A program made the position numbers and the translations under genes. A stretch of 64,000 nt of DNA from Mesorhizobium sp. CAU 1732 (GTDB lineage Bacteria > Pseudomonadota > Alphaproteobacteria > Rhizobiales > Rhizobiaceae). A model generated the notes under the pieces. That model worked only from the letters and a program-made list of their open reading frames with translations, was not told the origin of the DNA and made no database searches. Location of the stretch: positions 2,046,001 to 2,110,000 of the forward strand of contig NZ_JBDQQR010000001.1 in the NCBI RefSeq assembly GCF_039888675.1, written 5' to 3'. Positions 54,158 through 63,502 of the stretch are shown one piece after another. How positions within the stretch are numbered: the stretch's first letter is position 1; every line of letters begins with the position of its first letter.

Positions 54158-56218
54158 ATCGAGTTCGTCGACAAACTCGGCATGTTCCTGGATGAATCGG
54201 AAGCGCGCTTCGGGCTTGGTGCCCATCAGCGCGTCGACAGAGGCTTTCGTGCCCGCCTCGTCATCCACGCTCACATCGACACGCAGAAGCGTGCGCTTCT
54301 TCGGATCCATGGTCGTTTCCTTCAACTGCGACGCCATCATCTCGCCGAGACCCTTGAACCGCCCAAGCTCGACCTTGCCGCGTCCGGTGAACTCGGTCTT
54401 CAGGAGCTGATCCTTGTGGGCGTCGTCGCGCGCATACATCACCTTGCCGCCCTGGCTGATGCGGTAAAGCGGCGGCACAGCCATGTAGAGATGGCCGTTA
54501 CGGATAAGGTTCGGCATTTCCTGATAGAAGAACGTGATCAGCAGCGATGCGATGTGCGCGCCGTCCACGTCGGCGTCGGTCATGATGATCACGCGGTCAT
54601 AGCGCAAATCTTCATCGCGATATTTCGACCGCGTACCCGCGCCGAGCGCCTGAATGAGATCGGAGATCTGCTGGTTGGCGGCAAGCTTGTCGCTGCCGGC
54701 GCTCGCCACGTTCAGAATCTTGCCGCGAAGGGGCAGGATGGCCTGGCTCGCGCGGTCGCGCGCCTGCTTGGCCGAGCCGCCGGCCGAATCGCCCTCGACG
54801 ATGAAGAGTTCCGCACCTTGCGCGGCACTCTGCGTGCAGTCCGCCAGCTTGCCCGGCAGGCGCAGCTTGCGCACCGCCGACTTGCGGCTGACTTCCTTTT
54901 CCTGGCGTCGGCGAACGCGTTCGTCAGCGCGCGCGATCACCCATTCGAGCAGCTTCGATGCTTCCTGCGGATTGTCGGCGAGCCAATGATCGAACGGATC
55001 GCGGATCGCGCTTTCCACGATGCGCTGCGCCTCGACGGTCGCCAGACGGTCCTTGGTCTGGCCGACGAATTCGGGCTCGCGGATGAACACGGAGAGCATG
55101 CCTGCCGCCGAGATCATCACGTCTTCGCCGGTCACGATCGAGGCGCGCTTGTTGCCGGTGAGGTCGGCATAGGCCTTGAGCCCGCGGGTCAACACGTTGC
55201 GGAAGCCCATCTCGTGGGTGCCGCCTTCTCCGGTGGGGATCGTGTTGCAGTAGGAATTGATGAAGCCGTCGCCGCCGAACCATGTCACGGCCCATTCCAT
55301 CGAGCCGTGGCCGCCCTGCTTCTCGCTCTTTCCCGCGAAGATTTCGCGCGTCACCTGGAAGTCGGAGCCGAGAGAGGCTGCCAGATAGTCCTTCAGGCCG
55401 CCGGGAAAATGGAAGACGGCCTTGGCGGGCGTCTCGTCCTTCTCGCCGATCAGGGCCGGATCGCACGACCAGCGGATTTCGACGCCGCCGAAGAGGTAGG
55501 CCTTCGAGCGCGTCATCTTGTAGAGGCGGGCCGGCTCGAATTTCGCCGACTTTCCGAAGATGTCCGCGTCGGGGTGGAAGCGTACCCGCGTTCCGCGCCG
55601 GTTGTGCACTTCGCCGAGCGCTTCGAGCGGGCCCTGCGGCACGCCGCGCGAGAACCGCTGGCGATAGAGCTGGCGGCCGCGCGCGACCTCGACTTCGAGC
55701 ACGTCGGACAGTGCGTTCACCACCGAGACGCCGACGCCGTGCAGACCGCCCGACGTCTCGTAGACCTTGCTGTCGAACTTTCCGCCTGCGTGAAGCGTCG
55801 TCATGATCACTTCGAGCGCGGATTTGTCCTTGAATTTGGGATGAGGGTCGATCGGGATGCCGCGCCCATTGTCGCTCACGGTCAGGAAGCCGTCAGCAGA
55901 CAGTTCGACGTCGATGAAAGTGGCATGGCCGGCCACCGCCTCGTCCATCGAGTTGTCGATCACCTCGGCGAAGAGGTGGTGCAGCGCCTTTTCATCGGTG
56001 CCGCCGATATACATTCCGGGGCGGCGCCTGACGGGTTCCAGCCCTTCCAGCACCTCGATGTCGGCTGCGCTGTAGCCTTCGCTGCCATCCTTCGGCTGGG
56101 GCTTGGCGCGCGCGGCCTGCACCAGCGGGTCGATAGGCCGCGCCGGCGTGGCGGGTCGTGCCGCCTGCGCGGGAACTGAGGTCGGAATGCCCGAAAAGAG
56201 GTCGTTTGCGTCGTCCAT
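54152..56218 (-). CDS. parE: DNA topoisomerase IV subunit B
   Basis: 688 residues from the ATG at 56218 (MDDANDLFSG). GHKL ATPase: EGLEPVRRRPGMYIGGTDEK, LHHLFAEVIDNSMDEAVAGH, VSDNGRGIPIDPHPKFKDKS and SGGLHGVGVSVVNALS. The TOPRIM part holds LFIVEGDSAGGSAKQARDRA and IIMTDADVDGAHIASLLITF with the catalytic Glu and Asp residues; the C-terminal end RFRFIQEHAEFVDELDI is normal. The phrasing GTDEKALHHLF and the lack of the GyrB insert distinguish ParE from GyrB. Acts with ParC (not in window) in decatenation. A 325-nt region without gene separates it from the divergent GGDEF gene. Confidence 0.95.
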   Translation of the reverse strand: MDDANDLFSGIPTSVPAQAARPATPARPIDPLVQAARAKPQPKDGSEGYSAADIEVLEGLEPVRRRPGMYIGGTDEKALHHLFAEVIDNSMDEAVAGHATFIDVELSADGFLTVSDNGRGIPIDPHPKFKDKSALEVIMTTLHAGGKFDSKVYETSGGLHGVGVSVVNALSDVLEVEVARGRQLYRQRFSRGVPQGPLEALGEVHNRRGTRVRFHPDADIFGKSAKFEPARLYKMTRSKAYLFGGVEIRWSCDPALIGEKDETPAKAVFHFPGGLKDYLAASLGSDFQVTREIFAGKSEKQGGHGSMEWAVTWFGGDGFINSYCNTIPTGEGGTHEMGFRNVLTRGLKAYADLTGNKRASIVTGEDVMISAAGMLSVFIREPEFVGQTKDRLATVEAQRIVESAIRDPFDHWLADNPQEASKLLEWVIARADERVRRRQEKEVSRKSAVRKLRLPGKLADCTQSAAQGAELFIVEGDSAGGSAKQARDRASQAILPLRGKILNVASAGSDKLAANQQISDLIQALGAGTRSKYRDEDLRYDRVIIMTDADVDGAHIASLLITFFYQEMPNLIRNGHLYMAVPPLYRISQGGKVMYARDDAHKDQLLKTEFTGRGKVELGRFKGLGEMMASQLKETTMDPKKRTLLRVDVSVDDEAGTKASVDALMGTKPEARFRFIQEHAEFVDELDI

Positions 56219-56543
56219 GATGCCCGTTGTTGAGTGAGCCCCGAATCGCTTGCGATAGTGCCATGCTTCCATGGCAAAGGCGAACCGGGTTCCTGTTACG
56301 TTCAGGTCGTCTCGCTGTCCACCCGTCAGTGCCTACAATTGTCACGATCGGGTTTCCGCATTGCTAACCACCAAGGTGTGTATCTGCGCCCCGATGACCG
56401 CCTTACTGGAAAACTGCTTGGATTTCCGCGTCCGGAGCGCGACACCCGTCCTGGTCTTCCAGAAGATAGGTATTCTCCAACATTGCTATAAGAATGAAGA
56501 CTATACGCTGAGCGAATTGCCCCCTGACTTGGCTGGATCTTCG
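56219..56543. other. Intergenic region between parE and the GGDEF gene
   Basis: 325 bases shared by two divergent genes. A small perfect hairpin GCCATG-CTTC-CATGGC lies at 56260-56275, near the parE side. A TTGCTATAAGAAT stretch around 56483-56495 looks like a -10 region facing the GGDEF gene. The GGDEF frame stays open back to 56271, but the extra codons show no membrane or domain signal. Nothing else was seen. Confidence 0.4.
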
Positions 56544-57692
56544 ATGCTTGATTTTACGTCACTCCTGCTGGCTACCGCCATCTCAGGGTTCTGCCTGAGC
56601 CTGACGATGCTGGCGTTTCGCATATCGTCACGCAGCGGCGACTACATGATCACATGGTCGATCGGCCTTCTGATCATCGTCAGCCACATCATGGCGTACT
56701 GGATCTACGTCAATCATCCGAACGTGTGGCTCGGCTCCTACGTGGCGGTGTCGCTGCCTACCGGGGTCGCGACGATCTACGCTTCCGCGCGTCAGTTCGC
56801 CTTCGGCACGAAGCCTTTCAAGCCTGCGCTGCTGATCGCCGTCCCCTATCTCGCCATTGTTCTGCCGTTGCTGGCGGCGGGCTATGACGGCACGGCGCTG
56901 ATGGTGCAGAACGCCACGGTTGGCATGCTCTTCGTCCTGTGCAGCCACATTTATTTCAACGCCAGACACGAGGCGCCGTTCTCCATGAGCGCGTTGTCGG
57001 CGCTCTATGTTCTGCTGGGCATGTCGTTCGGATTGTGCGGAGCGGTGCTGCTGTTTGGCGGCGAATGGCGCATAGGGCGCGCTCCGGACAATTTCGCCGA
57101 GCGCGTGAACATTGTTGTTGCCGTCGTCTGCATGACGGCGATCGGCGCGCTGTCCGTGACGGTCGACCAGGCACGGCTTGCCCGCAAGCATCGCATCGAC
57201 GCCATGACGGACCCGTTGACCGGCCTCCTGAACAGGCGCGCACTGTTTCAGGCATTTGGCGGAAAGGTGCTCGGTTCCCAACATGCCGCCGTCGTCTTCG
57301 ACCTCGACCACTTCAAGCGCGTGAACGACGACTACGGCCATGCCTGCGGCGACGAGGTGATCCGCATGTTTGCGGACATCCTGCGCGACGCCGTGCGCAA
57401 TCGCGAGACGGCGGCACGTCTGGGCGGCGAGGAATTCGTGCTGATCCTGTCGGAAACCACGCCCGATCACGCGCGGATGGCGGCCGAACGGATTGCATCG
57501 GCGTTCTCCGCGAGGGTCATCACCACGCCGCAAGGCGAACTGCGCTGCACGGTCAGCGCCGGCATCGGCTTCCCCGGGCCGTCAGGCGCCAGCTTCGAAG
57601 AGGTGCTGTCGCGCGCCGACGCGGAACTTTACGAAGCCAAACGCGCGGGCCGCAACCGCGTCGAAGCCGGCGAACTGCGCTTGGCAGGGTGA
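56544..57692 (+). CDS. Membrane-bound diguanylate cyclase (GGDEF protein)
   Basis: 382 residues from the ATG at 56544; the frame is open further upstream but without support. Six to seven membrane helices (about 1-205) form a sensor part, e.g. LLLATAISGFCLSLTMLAF and ALYVLLGMSFGLCGAVLLFG. The GGDEF domain begins near IDAMTDPLTGLLNRRALFQA, has FDLDHFKRVNDDYGHACGDE and an active-site RLGGEEFVLIL. The inhibitory RxxD site eight residues before reads RNRE, so product feedback is probably weak. Expected to make cyclic di-GMP in response to an unknown signal. Confidence 0.93.
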   Translation: MLDFTSLLLATAISGFCLSLTMLAFRISSRSGDYMITWSIGLLIIVSHIMAYWIYVNHPNVWLGSYVAVSLPTGVATIYASARQFAFGTKPFKPALLIAVPYLAIVLPLLAAGYDGTALMVQNATVGMLFVLCSHIYFNARHEAPFSMSALSALYVLLGMSFGLCGAVLLFGGEWRIGRAPDNFAERVNIVVAVVCMTAIGALSVTVDQARLARKHRIDAMTDPLTGLLNRRALFQAFGGKVLGSQHAAVVFDLDHFKRVNDDYGHACGDEVIRMFADILRDAVRNRETAARLGGEEFVLILSETTPDHARMAAERIASAFSARVITTPQGELRCTVSAGIGFPGPSGASFEEVLSRADAELYEAKRAGRNRVEAGELRLAG

Positions 57693-57708
57693 GGGTGATT
57701 GATGGCGC

Positions 57709-57737
57709 TTGACGCCATCAGGCGTCGCTGACATAAC
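57709..57737 (+). promoter_or_regulatory. Promoter with nested dyads for the toxin-antitoxin pair
   Basis: TTGACG (57709-57714), 17-bp spacer, CATAAC (57732-57737). GACGCC (57711-57716) and GGCGTC (57721-57726) form a perfect dyad that covers the -35 and spacer. A second dyad GATGGCG (57701-57707) / CGCCATC (57713-57719) overlaps it, so two binding states are possible. Confidence 0.5.
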
Positions 57738-57744
57738 AGCCATC

Positions 57745-58032
57745 ATGAAGGCGCGACTGATCGTTCGGGAGCGTGTCGTCTACCTGGATGGCACATTCGT
57801 CGAAATGGTGGTGTGGCAGGTGCCTACTCCGGTGCCGCCCACACAGCACAGCTTCAAATATCGGTTGGTCTACATCGTCGATGGCAGACGCGTGCTCGGT
57901 TATGACAATGAGCGCGGCAAGGGAGATCATCGACATCGTATGGGCGCTGAAGAACCCTATGTGTTCACGACGATCGACGCTCTGCTGGAGCAGTTCGTCC
58001 GGGACGTCGAAGCGATGAGGAGCTGCACATGA
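57745..58032 (+). CDS. TumE-family (DUF6516-like) toxin
   Basis: 95 residues from ATG 57745. MKARLIVRERVVYLDGTFVE, VPPTQHSFKYRLVYIVDGRR, VLGYDNERGKGDHRHRMGAE and the C-terminal FVRDVEA fit the TumE-type toxins with the conserved Y-D-N-(E/A)-x-x-x-G-D-H-x-H block. These toxins are encoded just before a DNA-binding partner. The stop overlaps the antitoxin start (ATGA at 58029-58032). Mechanism of TumE toxins is not well defined. The start at 57745 follows a plausible promoter by only 7 nt, so the transcript may be nearly leaderless. Confidence 0.8.
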   Translation: MKARLIVRERVVYLDGTFVEMVVWQVPTPVPPTQHSFKYRLVYIVDGRRVLGYDNERGKGDHRHRMGAEEPYVFTTIDALLEQFVRDVEAMRSCT

Positions 58033-58382
58033 AGAAACAGATCGTTGTCGGCGGCAGTCTGCGCGATGCAGCCAGCCGCGTTTCCCAGGCATGGCGGCAG
58101 GCGGCGCGCGGCGAAGCGGTTCAGGCCGAGGACAGCGTCACGTTCCTGTCGTGGGCGGCCCTGGCATCTGTAATGACGGAGAAGCGCTACGAAATGCTGC
58201 GCCATCTGCATCGGCATCCCACGCCCAGCATTCGCGCGCTGTCTCGCGATCTCGGCCGCGACTTCAAGCGCGTCCACGAGGATGTGACCGCGCTTGAAGC
58301 AATTGGTCTCATCGAACGCGAGGACGGTATGCTCCGCGCGGACTATGACGAAATCCGCGCGGCAATCCTCATGGACGCCTGA
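58029..58382 (+). CDS. Helix-turn-helix antitoxin partner of the TumE-like toxin (TumA/HVO_A0114-type)
   Basis: 117 residues. MTEKRYEMLRHLHRHPTPSI followed by RALSRDLGRDFKRVHEDVTA and LEAIGLIEREDGMLRADYDE form a winged helix-turn-helix of the HVO_A0114 type, the usual partner of TumE toxins. The N-terminal ~45 residues (VGGSLRDAASRVSQAWRQAA) could be the toxin-binding part. It overlaps the toxin by four bases. The nested dyads in the promoter are the likely autoregulatory operator. gcvP converges 13 nt downstream. Confidence 0.82.
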   Translation: MKKQIVVGGSLRDAASRVSQAWRQAARGEAVQAEDSVTFLSWAALASVMTEKRYEMLRHLHRHPTPSIRALSRDLGRDFKRVHEDVTALEAIGLIEREDGMLRADYDEIRAAILMDA

Positions 58383-58395
58383 CCTCGATCGGCAA

Positions 58396-61200
58396 TCAGC
58401 TCGCCAGTGCTTCCACCGGCGGGCACGAGCAGACGAGATTGCGGTCGCCGCCCACATTGTCGATGCGTGATACCGGCGGCCAGTATTTCGACGCGAAATC
58501 CGTCTCGCCGGCCGGGAAGGCCGCGACCGAGCGCGGATAGGGGTGGTTCCACGCATCACCCATCGTCTCGGCTGCGGTGTGCGGCGCGTTGATCAGCGGA
58601 TTGTCGTCCTTGGGCCACGTGCCGTCGGCGACCTTCGCTGTCTCTTCGGCAATGCCGATCATCGCCTCGCAGAAGCGGTCCAGCTCGCGCTTCGGCTCGC
58701 TTTCGGTCGGCTCGACCATCAGCGTACCGGCGACTGGCCATGACATGGTCGGCGCGTGGAAACCGTAGTCGATCAACCGCTTGGCGATGTCCTCGACGCC
58801 GATGCCGCCACGCTCCTTCAAAACCCGCGTGTCGAGAATGCACTCATGCGCGACGCGCCCGTTGCGGCCGGCATACAGCACGGGATAGTGCGCCTTGAGC
58901 CGTTCAGCGACGTAGTTGGCTGACAGGATCGCGGTCTCGGTCGCACGCTTGAGGCCCGATGCGCCCATCATGCGGATATACATCCATGTGATCGGGAGGA
59001 TCGACGCGGAGCCGTAGGGGGCTGCCGCCACCGCATGTTTCGTGCCGCCTGCAACGTGTCCCGGCAGGAACGGCGCGAGGTGCGTCTTGACGCCGATCGG
59101 GCCGATGCCCGGTCCGCCGCCGCCATGGGGAATGCAGAACGTCTTGTGCAGGTTCATGTGGCAGACATCCGCGCCGAGATCACCCGGACGCGCGAGGCCT
59201 ACCAGCGCGTTCAGGTTCGCGCCGTCGAGATAGACCTGTCCGCCATGCTGATGAACGGTCGCGCAGATATCGCGCACGCCTTCCTCGAACACACCGTGCG
59301 TCGAGGGATAGGTGATCATCAACGCTGCGAGACGGTCCGAATACTGCTCGGCTTTCGCTTTCAGATCGTCGACGTCAATGTCGCCGGCCTCGGTGCATTT
59401 GACCACGACCACGCCCATGCCCGCCATCGCGGCACTCGCCGGGTTGGTGCCGTGCGCGGAGGAGGGGATGAGGCAGACGGTGCGCTGCGTATCGCCCCGC
59501 TCGAGGTGATAACGGCGGATGGCCAGCAGCCCGGCATATTCGCCCTGGCTGCCGGCATTCGGCTGGAGCGACACGGCATCGAAACCCGTGATCTCGCCCA
59601 GCCAGGCTTCCAGATCGCCGATCATGGCGCGATAGCCGTCCGCGTGAGCTACGGGCGCGAGCGGATGCATGGAGCCAACCGTCGACCAACTCACCGGCAT
59701 CATTTCGGCCGCGGCGTTGAGCTTCATCGTGCACGAGCCGAGCGGAATCATCGCGCGGTCGAGTGCAAGATCCTTGTCCGCAAGCTTGCGCAGGAGGCGC
59801 ATCATCTCCGTCTCGGAGCGATTCTCGTGAAAGACCGGCTGCGACAGGAAGTTTTTCGCGTCGCGCGGTTCGCCGGGCAGGGAGGCGGAGGCCTCGCCCG
59901 GAATCGAAGCTCCGAACAGACCCGCGATCGTTTCCAGATCGGCTTCGGTCGATGTCTCGTCGAAGGTGACGCCGATATGCGCCTCGTCGATGACACGCAG
60001 CAGCAGCCCGGCTTCCTCGGCCTTGGCGGCGATCGCTTTCGCCTTGCCCGGAACCGTCGCAGTCACCGTGTCGAAGATGGCCGTGCCGGCGATCTCGATG
60101 CCGGCCGCCTGCACCCCCGCGGCCAGCCTTGCCGCCAGCCGGTTCACACGCCGCGCGATCGCCTGCAATCCCTGAGGCCCATGCCAGATCGCGTAGGCGG
60201 TCGCCATGTTGGCGAGCAACGCCTGCGCGGTGCAGATGTTGGAGGTCGCCTTGTCCCGGCGGATGTGCTGCTCGCGGGTTTGCAGCGCCAATCGATATCC
60301 CTGCCTGCCATGCGCATCGGTCGACTGACCCACCAGCCGTCCGGGCATCAGACGCGTGAGCTTGTCCGCGACCGCGCAATAGGCGGCATGCGGACCGCCA
60401 TAGCCCATCGGCACGCCGAAGCGCTGCATCGAGCCGACCGCGATATCGGCGCCGAGCGACGCCGGCGTCTGCGTGATCGTGAGCGCCAGCGGATCGCCGA
60501 CGAAGATGACGATCGCACCGGCGGCGCGGGCCGCGGCGATGGTCGCCGTGTGGTCGCCGTAGACGCCATGCGTATCCGGCCACGGGATGATGACCGCAGC
60601 CGTGTTGTCGCCGATCTCGTCGCAGCCGATGCGGATGTCGAGCGGCTCGGCGCGGGTCTGCACGACGTCCAGCGTCTGGGCGTGCAGCGCGCCGGCGACC
60701 ATCACGTCGCTGCGCTTGTCGCGGTGGTGGCGCACAGCGATGCCGATCGCCTCGGCCACCGCCGTCGCCTCGTCCAGCAGCGAAGCGGATGCAACCGGCA
60801 GGCCGGTCAATTCGCTCACCAGCGTCTGGAAGTTGAACAGCATCTCCAGCCGGCCCTGGCTGATCTCCGACTGGTAGGGCGTGTAGGCCGTGTACCAAGC
60901 GGGGTTCTCGAAGAGATTGCGCTGGATGACCGGCGGCACATGCACGCCGTGATAGCCCGCGCCGATAAAACTTTTCTTCACGACATTGCGGTTCATCGTG
61001 GCCGAAAGTTCGGCGAGCGCTTCCGCCTCGCTGGCGGGTTTGGGCAGGTCCAGCGGGCGATCGAGCCGGATCGACTTCGGCACGGCCTGGCTGATCAGCG
61101 TTTCGATCGAGGGGACGCCGAGCGCGGCCAGCATGGTGCGCACGTCATGCGCGCCGGGGCCGATATGGCGGTCAGCGAAGTGAATGGTCGTGTCCGTCAT
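58396..61200 (-). CDS. gcvP: Glycine dehydrogenase (decarboxylating), P-protein
   Basis: 934 residues, the full homodimeric fusion form. P-protein of the glycine cleavage system: decarboxylates glycine and passes the aminomethyl group to Gcv[21 protein letters not shown] is the standard start. [18 protein letters not shown] lies near the N-terminus, and the PLP lysine is in [35 protein letters not shown] is also conserved. GAGGAG precedes the ATG at 61200. Third gene of gcvT-gcvH-gcvP behind a tandem glycine riboswitch, so the operon should switch on when glycine is abundant. Confidence 0.97.
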   Translation of the reverse strand: MTDTTIHFADRHIGPGAHDVRTMLAALGVPSIETLISQAVPKSIRLDRPLDLPKPASEAEALAELSATMNRNVVKKSFIGAGYHGVHVPPVIQRNLFENPAWYTAYTPYQSEISQGRLEMLFNFQTLVSELTGLPVASASLLDEATAVAEAIGIAVRHHRDKRSDVMVAGALHAQTLDVVQTRAEPLDIRIGCDEIGDNTAAVIIPWPDTHGVYGDHTATIAAARAAGAIVIFVGDPLALTITQTPASLGADIAVGSMQRFGVPMGYGGPHAAYCAVADKLTRLMPGRLVGQSTDAHGRQGYRLALQTREQHIRRDKATSNICTAQALLANMATAYAIWHGPQGLQAIARRVNRLAARLAAGVQAAGIEIAGTAIFDTVTATVPGKAKAIAAKAEEAGLLLRVIDEAHIGVTFDETSTEADLETIAGLFGASIPGEASASLPGEPRDAKNFLSQPVFHENRSETEMMRLLRKLADKDLALDRAMIPLGSCTMKLNAAAEMMPVSWSTVGSMHPLAPVAHADGYRAMIGDLEAWLGEITGFDAVSLQPNAGSQGEYAGLLAIRRYHLERGDTQRTVCLIPSSAHGTNPASAAMAGMGVVVVKCTEAGDIDVDDLKAKAEQYSDRLAALMITYPSTHGVFEEGVRDICATVHQHGGQVYLDGANLNALVGLARPGDLGADVCHMNLHKTFCIPHGGGGPGIGPIGVKTHLAPFLPGHVAGGTKHAVAAAPYGSASILPITWMYIRMMGASGLKRATETAILSANYVAERLKAHYPVLYAGRNGRVAHECILDTRVLKERGGIGVEDIAKRLIDYGFHAPTMSWPVAGTLMVEPTESEPKRELDRFCEAMIGIAEETAKVADGTWPKDDNPLINAPHTAAETMGDAWNHPYPRSVAAFPAGETDFASKYWPPVSRIDNVGGDRNLVCSCPPVEALAS

Positions 61201-61210
61201 CGCATGCTCC

Positions 61211-61579
61211 TCAACCGATATGGGCCTTGTAGCCCGCCTCATCCATCAGCCCTTCGAGCTGGGCTTCATCGGCGAGCTTCATCTTCCACAGCCAGCCCTC
61301 GGACGTCGCAGAGGAGTTCACCAGCGCGGGATCGGACGACAGCGCGTCGTTGGCGGCCGTGATCTCGCCGTCCACCGGCGCGTAGACGTCGGACGCCGCC
61401 TTGACGGACTCGACCACGACGGCCGTGTCGCCCTTGGCGACGGTCTTGCCCACTTCGGGCAGTTCCACGAAGACGAGGTCGCCAAGCTGCTCCTGCGCAT
61501 AATCGGTGATGCCGACGGTCGCGATGCCGCCCTCGACGCGGATCCATTCATGGTCTTCGGTGAAATAGGTCGTTGCCAT
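61211..61579 (-). CDS. gcvH: Glycine cleavage system H protein
   Basis: 122-residue lipoyl carrier. [20 protein letters not shown] is the family start; the lipoylated lysine is in [20 protein letters not shown] (Lys60). Two start options share the gcvT stop region; AAAGGA sits about 9 nt before the ATG at 61579, while the ATG at 61588 follows it directly and is unlikely. Overlap with the end of gcvT (61585) is slight or none. gcvP begins 10 nt later. Confidence 0.97.
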   Translation of the reverse strand: MATTYFTEDHEWIRVEGGIATVGITDYAQEQLGDLVFVELPEVGKTVAKGDTAVVVESVKAASDVYAPVDGEITAANDALSSDPALVNSSATSEGWLWKMKLADEAQLEGLMDEAGYKAHIG

Positions 61580-61584
61580 CGAGG

Positions 61585-62688
61585 TCATCCTTTGCGGTAG
61601 CGATGCGGCGAGAAGGGAAGGGGGTGGATTTCGACGGGAACGCGGTTGCCGCGCACCTCGGCGAAGAGTTTCGAATGAGGCGTTGCAAGATCGGCCGGGA
61701 CGTAACCCATCGCGACCGGGAAGCCGCAGGACGGGCCGAACCCGCCGGAGCGGATTTCGCCTGCCGGATTGCCGTCGCCGTCGAAGAGTTCGGCGCCTGC
61801 GCGCACCGGTTGGCGGCCTTCGGGCTTCAATCCCACGCGCTTGCGCGCCGGGCCGGCGGCGATCGCCGTGCGTAGCGCATCCGCCCCGCCGAAAATGCCA
61901 TCCGCGCGGACGCTTTTGGGGATCGCCCACATCAGCCCGGCCTCGACCGGGGTGGTCGTCGCGTCGATGTCCTGCCCGTGCAGGCAGAGGCCCGCTTCGA
62001 GGCGCAGGCTGTCGCGGGCGGCAAGCCCGATCCAGGCGGCGCGTTCGTCGGCCAGCAGCGTCTCGGCGAACGCCTGTGCATCACTGAGCGGCATTGCGAT
62101 TTCGAACCCGTCTTCGCCGGTATAGCCGGAGCGGCTTGCAAACCAGCCGTCGCGTGGTTCCAGACCATGCATGAATGTCAGCGGCGACAGATCGAGGCCC
62201 GCCACCTTCAACACGCTTTCCGCATCCGGCCCTTGCAGCGCGAGGAACACGCGATCGAGCGGTTCGACCGTGCAGTCGAAATCGGCGGCGATCGCCTTCA
62301 GATGTTTCTCGTCGACGGCCGCATTGCCTGCATTGGCAACGACCATGAAACGCTGGTCGCCAAGACGCGTGACGATCAGGTCATCGATGATGCCGGCGTG
62401 GTCGTTGAGGAAGAAGGTGTATTTCGATGCGCCGTCATCGATCAGGCCGGGGTCGAGCGGGCATGCTCGTGCCAGCGCTTCGCCGGCCTGCGGCCCGGTC
62501 AGCAGGAACAGCTTCATGTGCGAGATGTCGAAAAGCCCTGCCTTCTCGCGGGTGTGAAGGTGCTCCTTCAACACGCCGAGCGGGTAGGTGATCGGCATCG
62601 ACCAGCCCGCAAAGCCGCCATAGCGGGCTCCGGCTGCGTCATGCAGGTCTTTCAGCGGAAGTTGGTTCAGTTCGCCCGTATCGGCCAT
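61585..62688 (-). CDS. gcvT: Glycine cleavage system T protein (aminomethyltransferase)
   Basis: 367 residues from the ATG at 62688 with GGAGGA upstream. Transfers the methylene group from GcvH to tetrahydrofolate. [60 protein letters not shown] and [20 protein letters not shown] are standard GcvT blocks. First gene of the operon; the glycine riboswitch lies about 50 nt upstream of the start. Confidence 0.96.
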   Translation of the reverse strand: MADTGELNQLPLKDLHDAAGARYGGFAGWSMPITYPLGVLKEHLHTREKAGLFDISHMKLFLLTGPQAGEALARACPLDPGLIDDGASKYTFFLNDHAGIIDDLIVTRLGDQRFMVVANAGNAAVDEKHLKAIAADFDCTVEPLDRVFLALQGPDAESVLKVAGLDLSPLTFMHGLEPRDGWFASRSGYTGEDGFEIAMPLSDAQAFAETLLADERAAWIGLAARDSLRLEAGLCLHGQDIDATTTPVEAGLMWAIPKSVRADGIFGGADALRTAIAAGPARKRVGLKPEGRQPVRAGAELFDGDGNPAGEIRSGGFGPSCGFPVAMGYVPADLATPHSKLFAEVRGNRVPVEIHPLPFSPHRYRKG

Positions 62689-62736
62689 CGATCCTCCAGA
62701 GTCGCACGTCATCGGCCGCTCATGCGGCAGATTCGC

Positions 62737-62918
62737 GCCCCTCTGTCGGAAGCCTGAGAGACTCGGCACACCCGGAACTCTGTCGGGGCACCTTACACCT
62801 TCGGCGCGGGGACATCCCCGACTTTCCAGAGTGTCTTGACCAGTCTACGGTTCTTTTGCCTGAGAGATTTCGGGCGATTTCCCCTTCGGCGGCAGCATAC
62901 GCTGCTCTCTCCCGCAAA
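62737..62918 (-). promoter_or_regulatory. Tandem glycine riboswitch ahead of gcvTHP
   Basis: Minus-strand leader with two glycine aptamers. Aptamer 1 (about 62848-62918) shows GCGGGAGAGAGCAGC, then GCCGCCGAAGGGG and CTCTCAGGCAAAAGAACCG. Aptamer 2 (about 62737-62836) shows GACACTCTGGAAAGTCGG, CGCCGAAGGTGTAAG and CTCTCAGGCTTCCGACAGAG. The short linker TAGACTGGTCA joins them. The conserved GCCGAAGG and CTCTCAGGC modules are diagnostic. A GCCGC-ATGA-GCGGC hairpin (62715-62728) follows, without a T-run, so control may act on translation or by an antiterminator not evident here. Glycine binding should raise gcv expression. Confidence 0.93.
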
Positions 62919-63009
62919 CTGGCAGGGCTCCCTCGCGGAAGCCCTCGACGAATCGAACCTAGCCCATGCCGGTGCTTATGTCACCTCCGGCAGGGTGTCG
63001 CCCCGTCGC

Positions 63010-63396
63010 TCAGCCGGGTTGTACCTGCAACTTGCCGATATCGCGTTCGATTTGCTGGATGATGCTGGCGGTCTCGCCATGAAGACGCTTGAGCCGGTCG
63101 AGCTGGATCGCAACGCTTTCCGCCATCTGCGGCGTCGTATCTTCGTTGGGTGACGTGCCGATGCCGTGCAGCAGCCAGGACAGGCTGACATTGAGAACGC
63201 CGGCCAGCATGGAAAGCCGGTTGGCGCGCGGCTGGGAGCGGTCGCTTTCCCATGCCTGGATGGTCGAAGCCTGAACGCCGATGCGTCTTGCAAGCTGTGC
63301 GACCGAGAGGTCGGTGGCGTCGCGGGCTCGCGAAAGCCGTCCGCCAAGAGTATCTGTATCTGGAATTTCGGAATAGATCGTCGTGGTGTTGGGCAC
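63010..63396 (-). CDS. XRE-family (Cro/CI-type) transcriptional regulator
   Basis: 128 residues from GTG 63396, which has GGAGG eight nt upstream; an ATG at 63411 would add five residues but lacks a ribosome binding site. Helix-turn-helix: LGGRLSRARDATDLSVAQLA, RRIGVQASTIQAWESDRSQP and RANRLSMLAGVLNVSLSWLL. The C-terminal ~45 residues (RLKRLHGETASIIQQIERDI) form a likely coiled-coil dimer helix. It lies divergent in sense from nothing; both it and gcvTHP run leftward, with the riboswitch region in between. Target genes unknown; an inverted repeat upstream of its own promoter suggests autoregulation. Confidence 0.87.
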   Translation of the reverse strand: MPNTTTIYSEIPDTDTLGGRLSRARDATDLSVAQLARRIGVQASTIQAWESDRSQPRANRLSMLAGVLNVSLSWLLHGIGTSPNEDTTPQMAESVAIQLDRLKRLHGETASIIQQIERDIGKLQVQPG

Positions 63397-63424
63397 CCGT
63401 CCCACCTCCATGATTGTCGCATGA

Positions 63425-63445
63425 AAAATCCCGCAGAGACGCGGG
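63425..63445 (-). terminator. Candidate intrinsic terminator or attenuator in the XRE leader
   Basis: CCCGC (63441-63445, read on the minus strand) pairs with GCGGG (63430-63434) and is followed by ATTTTT. It could end the formylglutathione hydrolase transcript or attenuate XRE expression; the promoter-like pair just upstream leaves both possible. Confidence 0.5.
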
Positions 63446-63459
63446 GATCGAAGACGCCC

Positions 63460-63502
63460 ATCATAGCGACCGGGCCCACATGCGCAACGCTAACGGGTTA
63501 GC
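63460..63502 (-). promoter_or_regulatory. Candidate XRE promoter with adjacent GCTAAC/GTTAGC operator
   Basis: On the minus strand TTGCGC (63482-63487), a 16-nt spacer and TATGAT (63460-63465). GCTAACGGGTTAGC (63489-63502), an inverted repeat with a 2-bp centre, touches the -35 box; another GTTAGC stands at 63519-63524. Confidence 0.45.

Noticed and set aside
54182..56179. A 665-codon open frame on the plus strand opposite parE
   Set aside because: Composition is dominated by Arg, Leu and Val, as expected for the antisense of a GC-rich gene; no motif is seen and parE is certain.
62715..62728. GCCGC-ATGA-GCGGC hairpin as the glycine riboswitch terminator
   Set aside because: It lacks a following T-run on the minus strand, so it cannot be called an intrinsic terminator.
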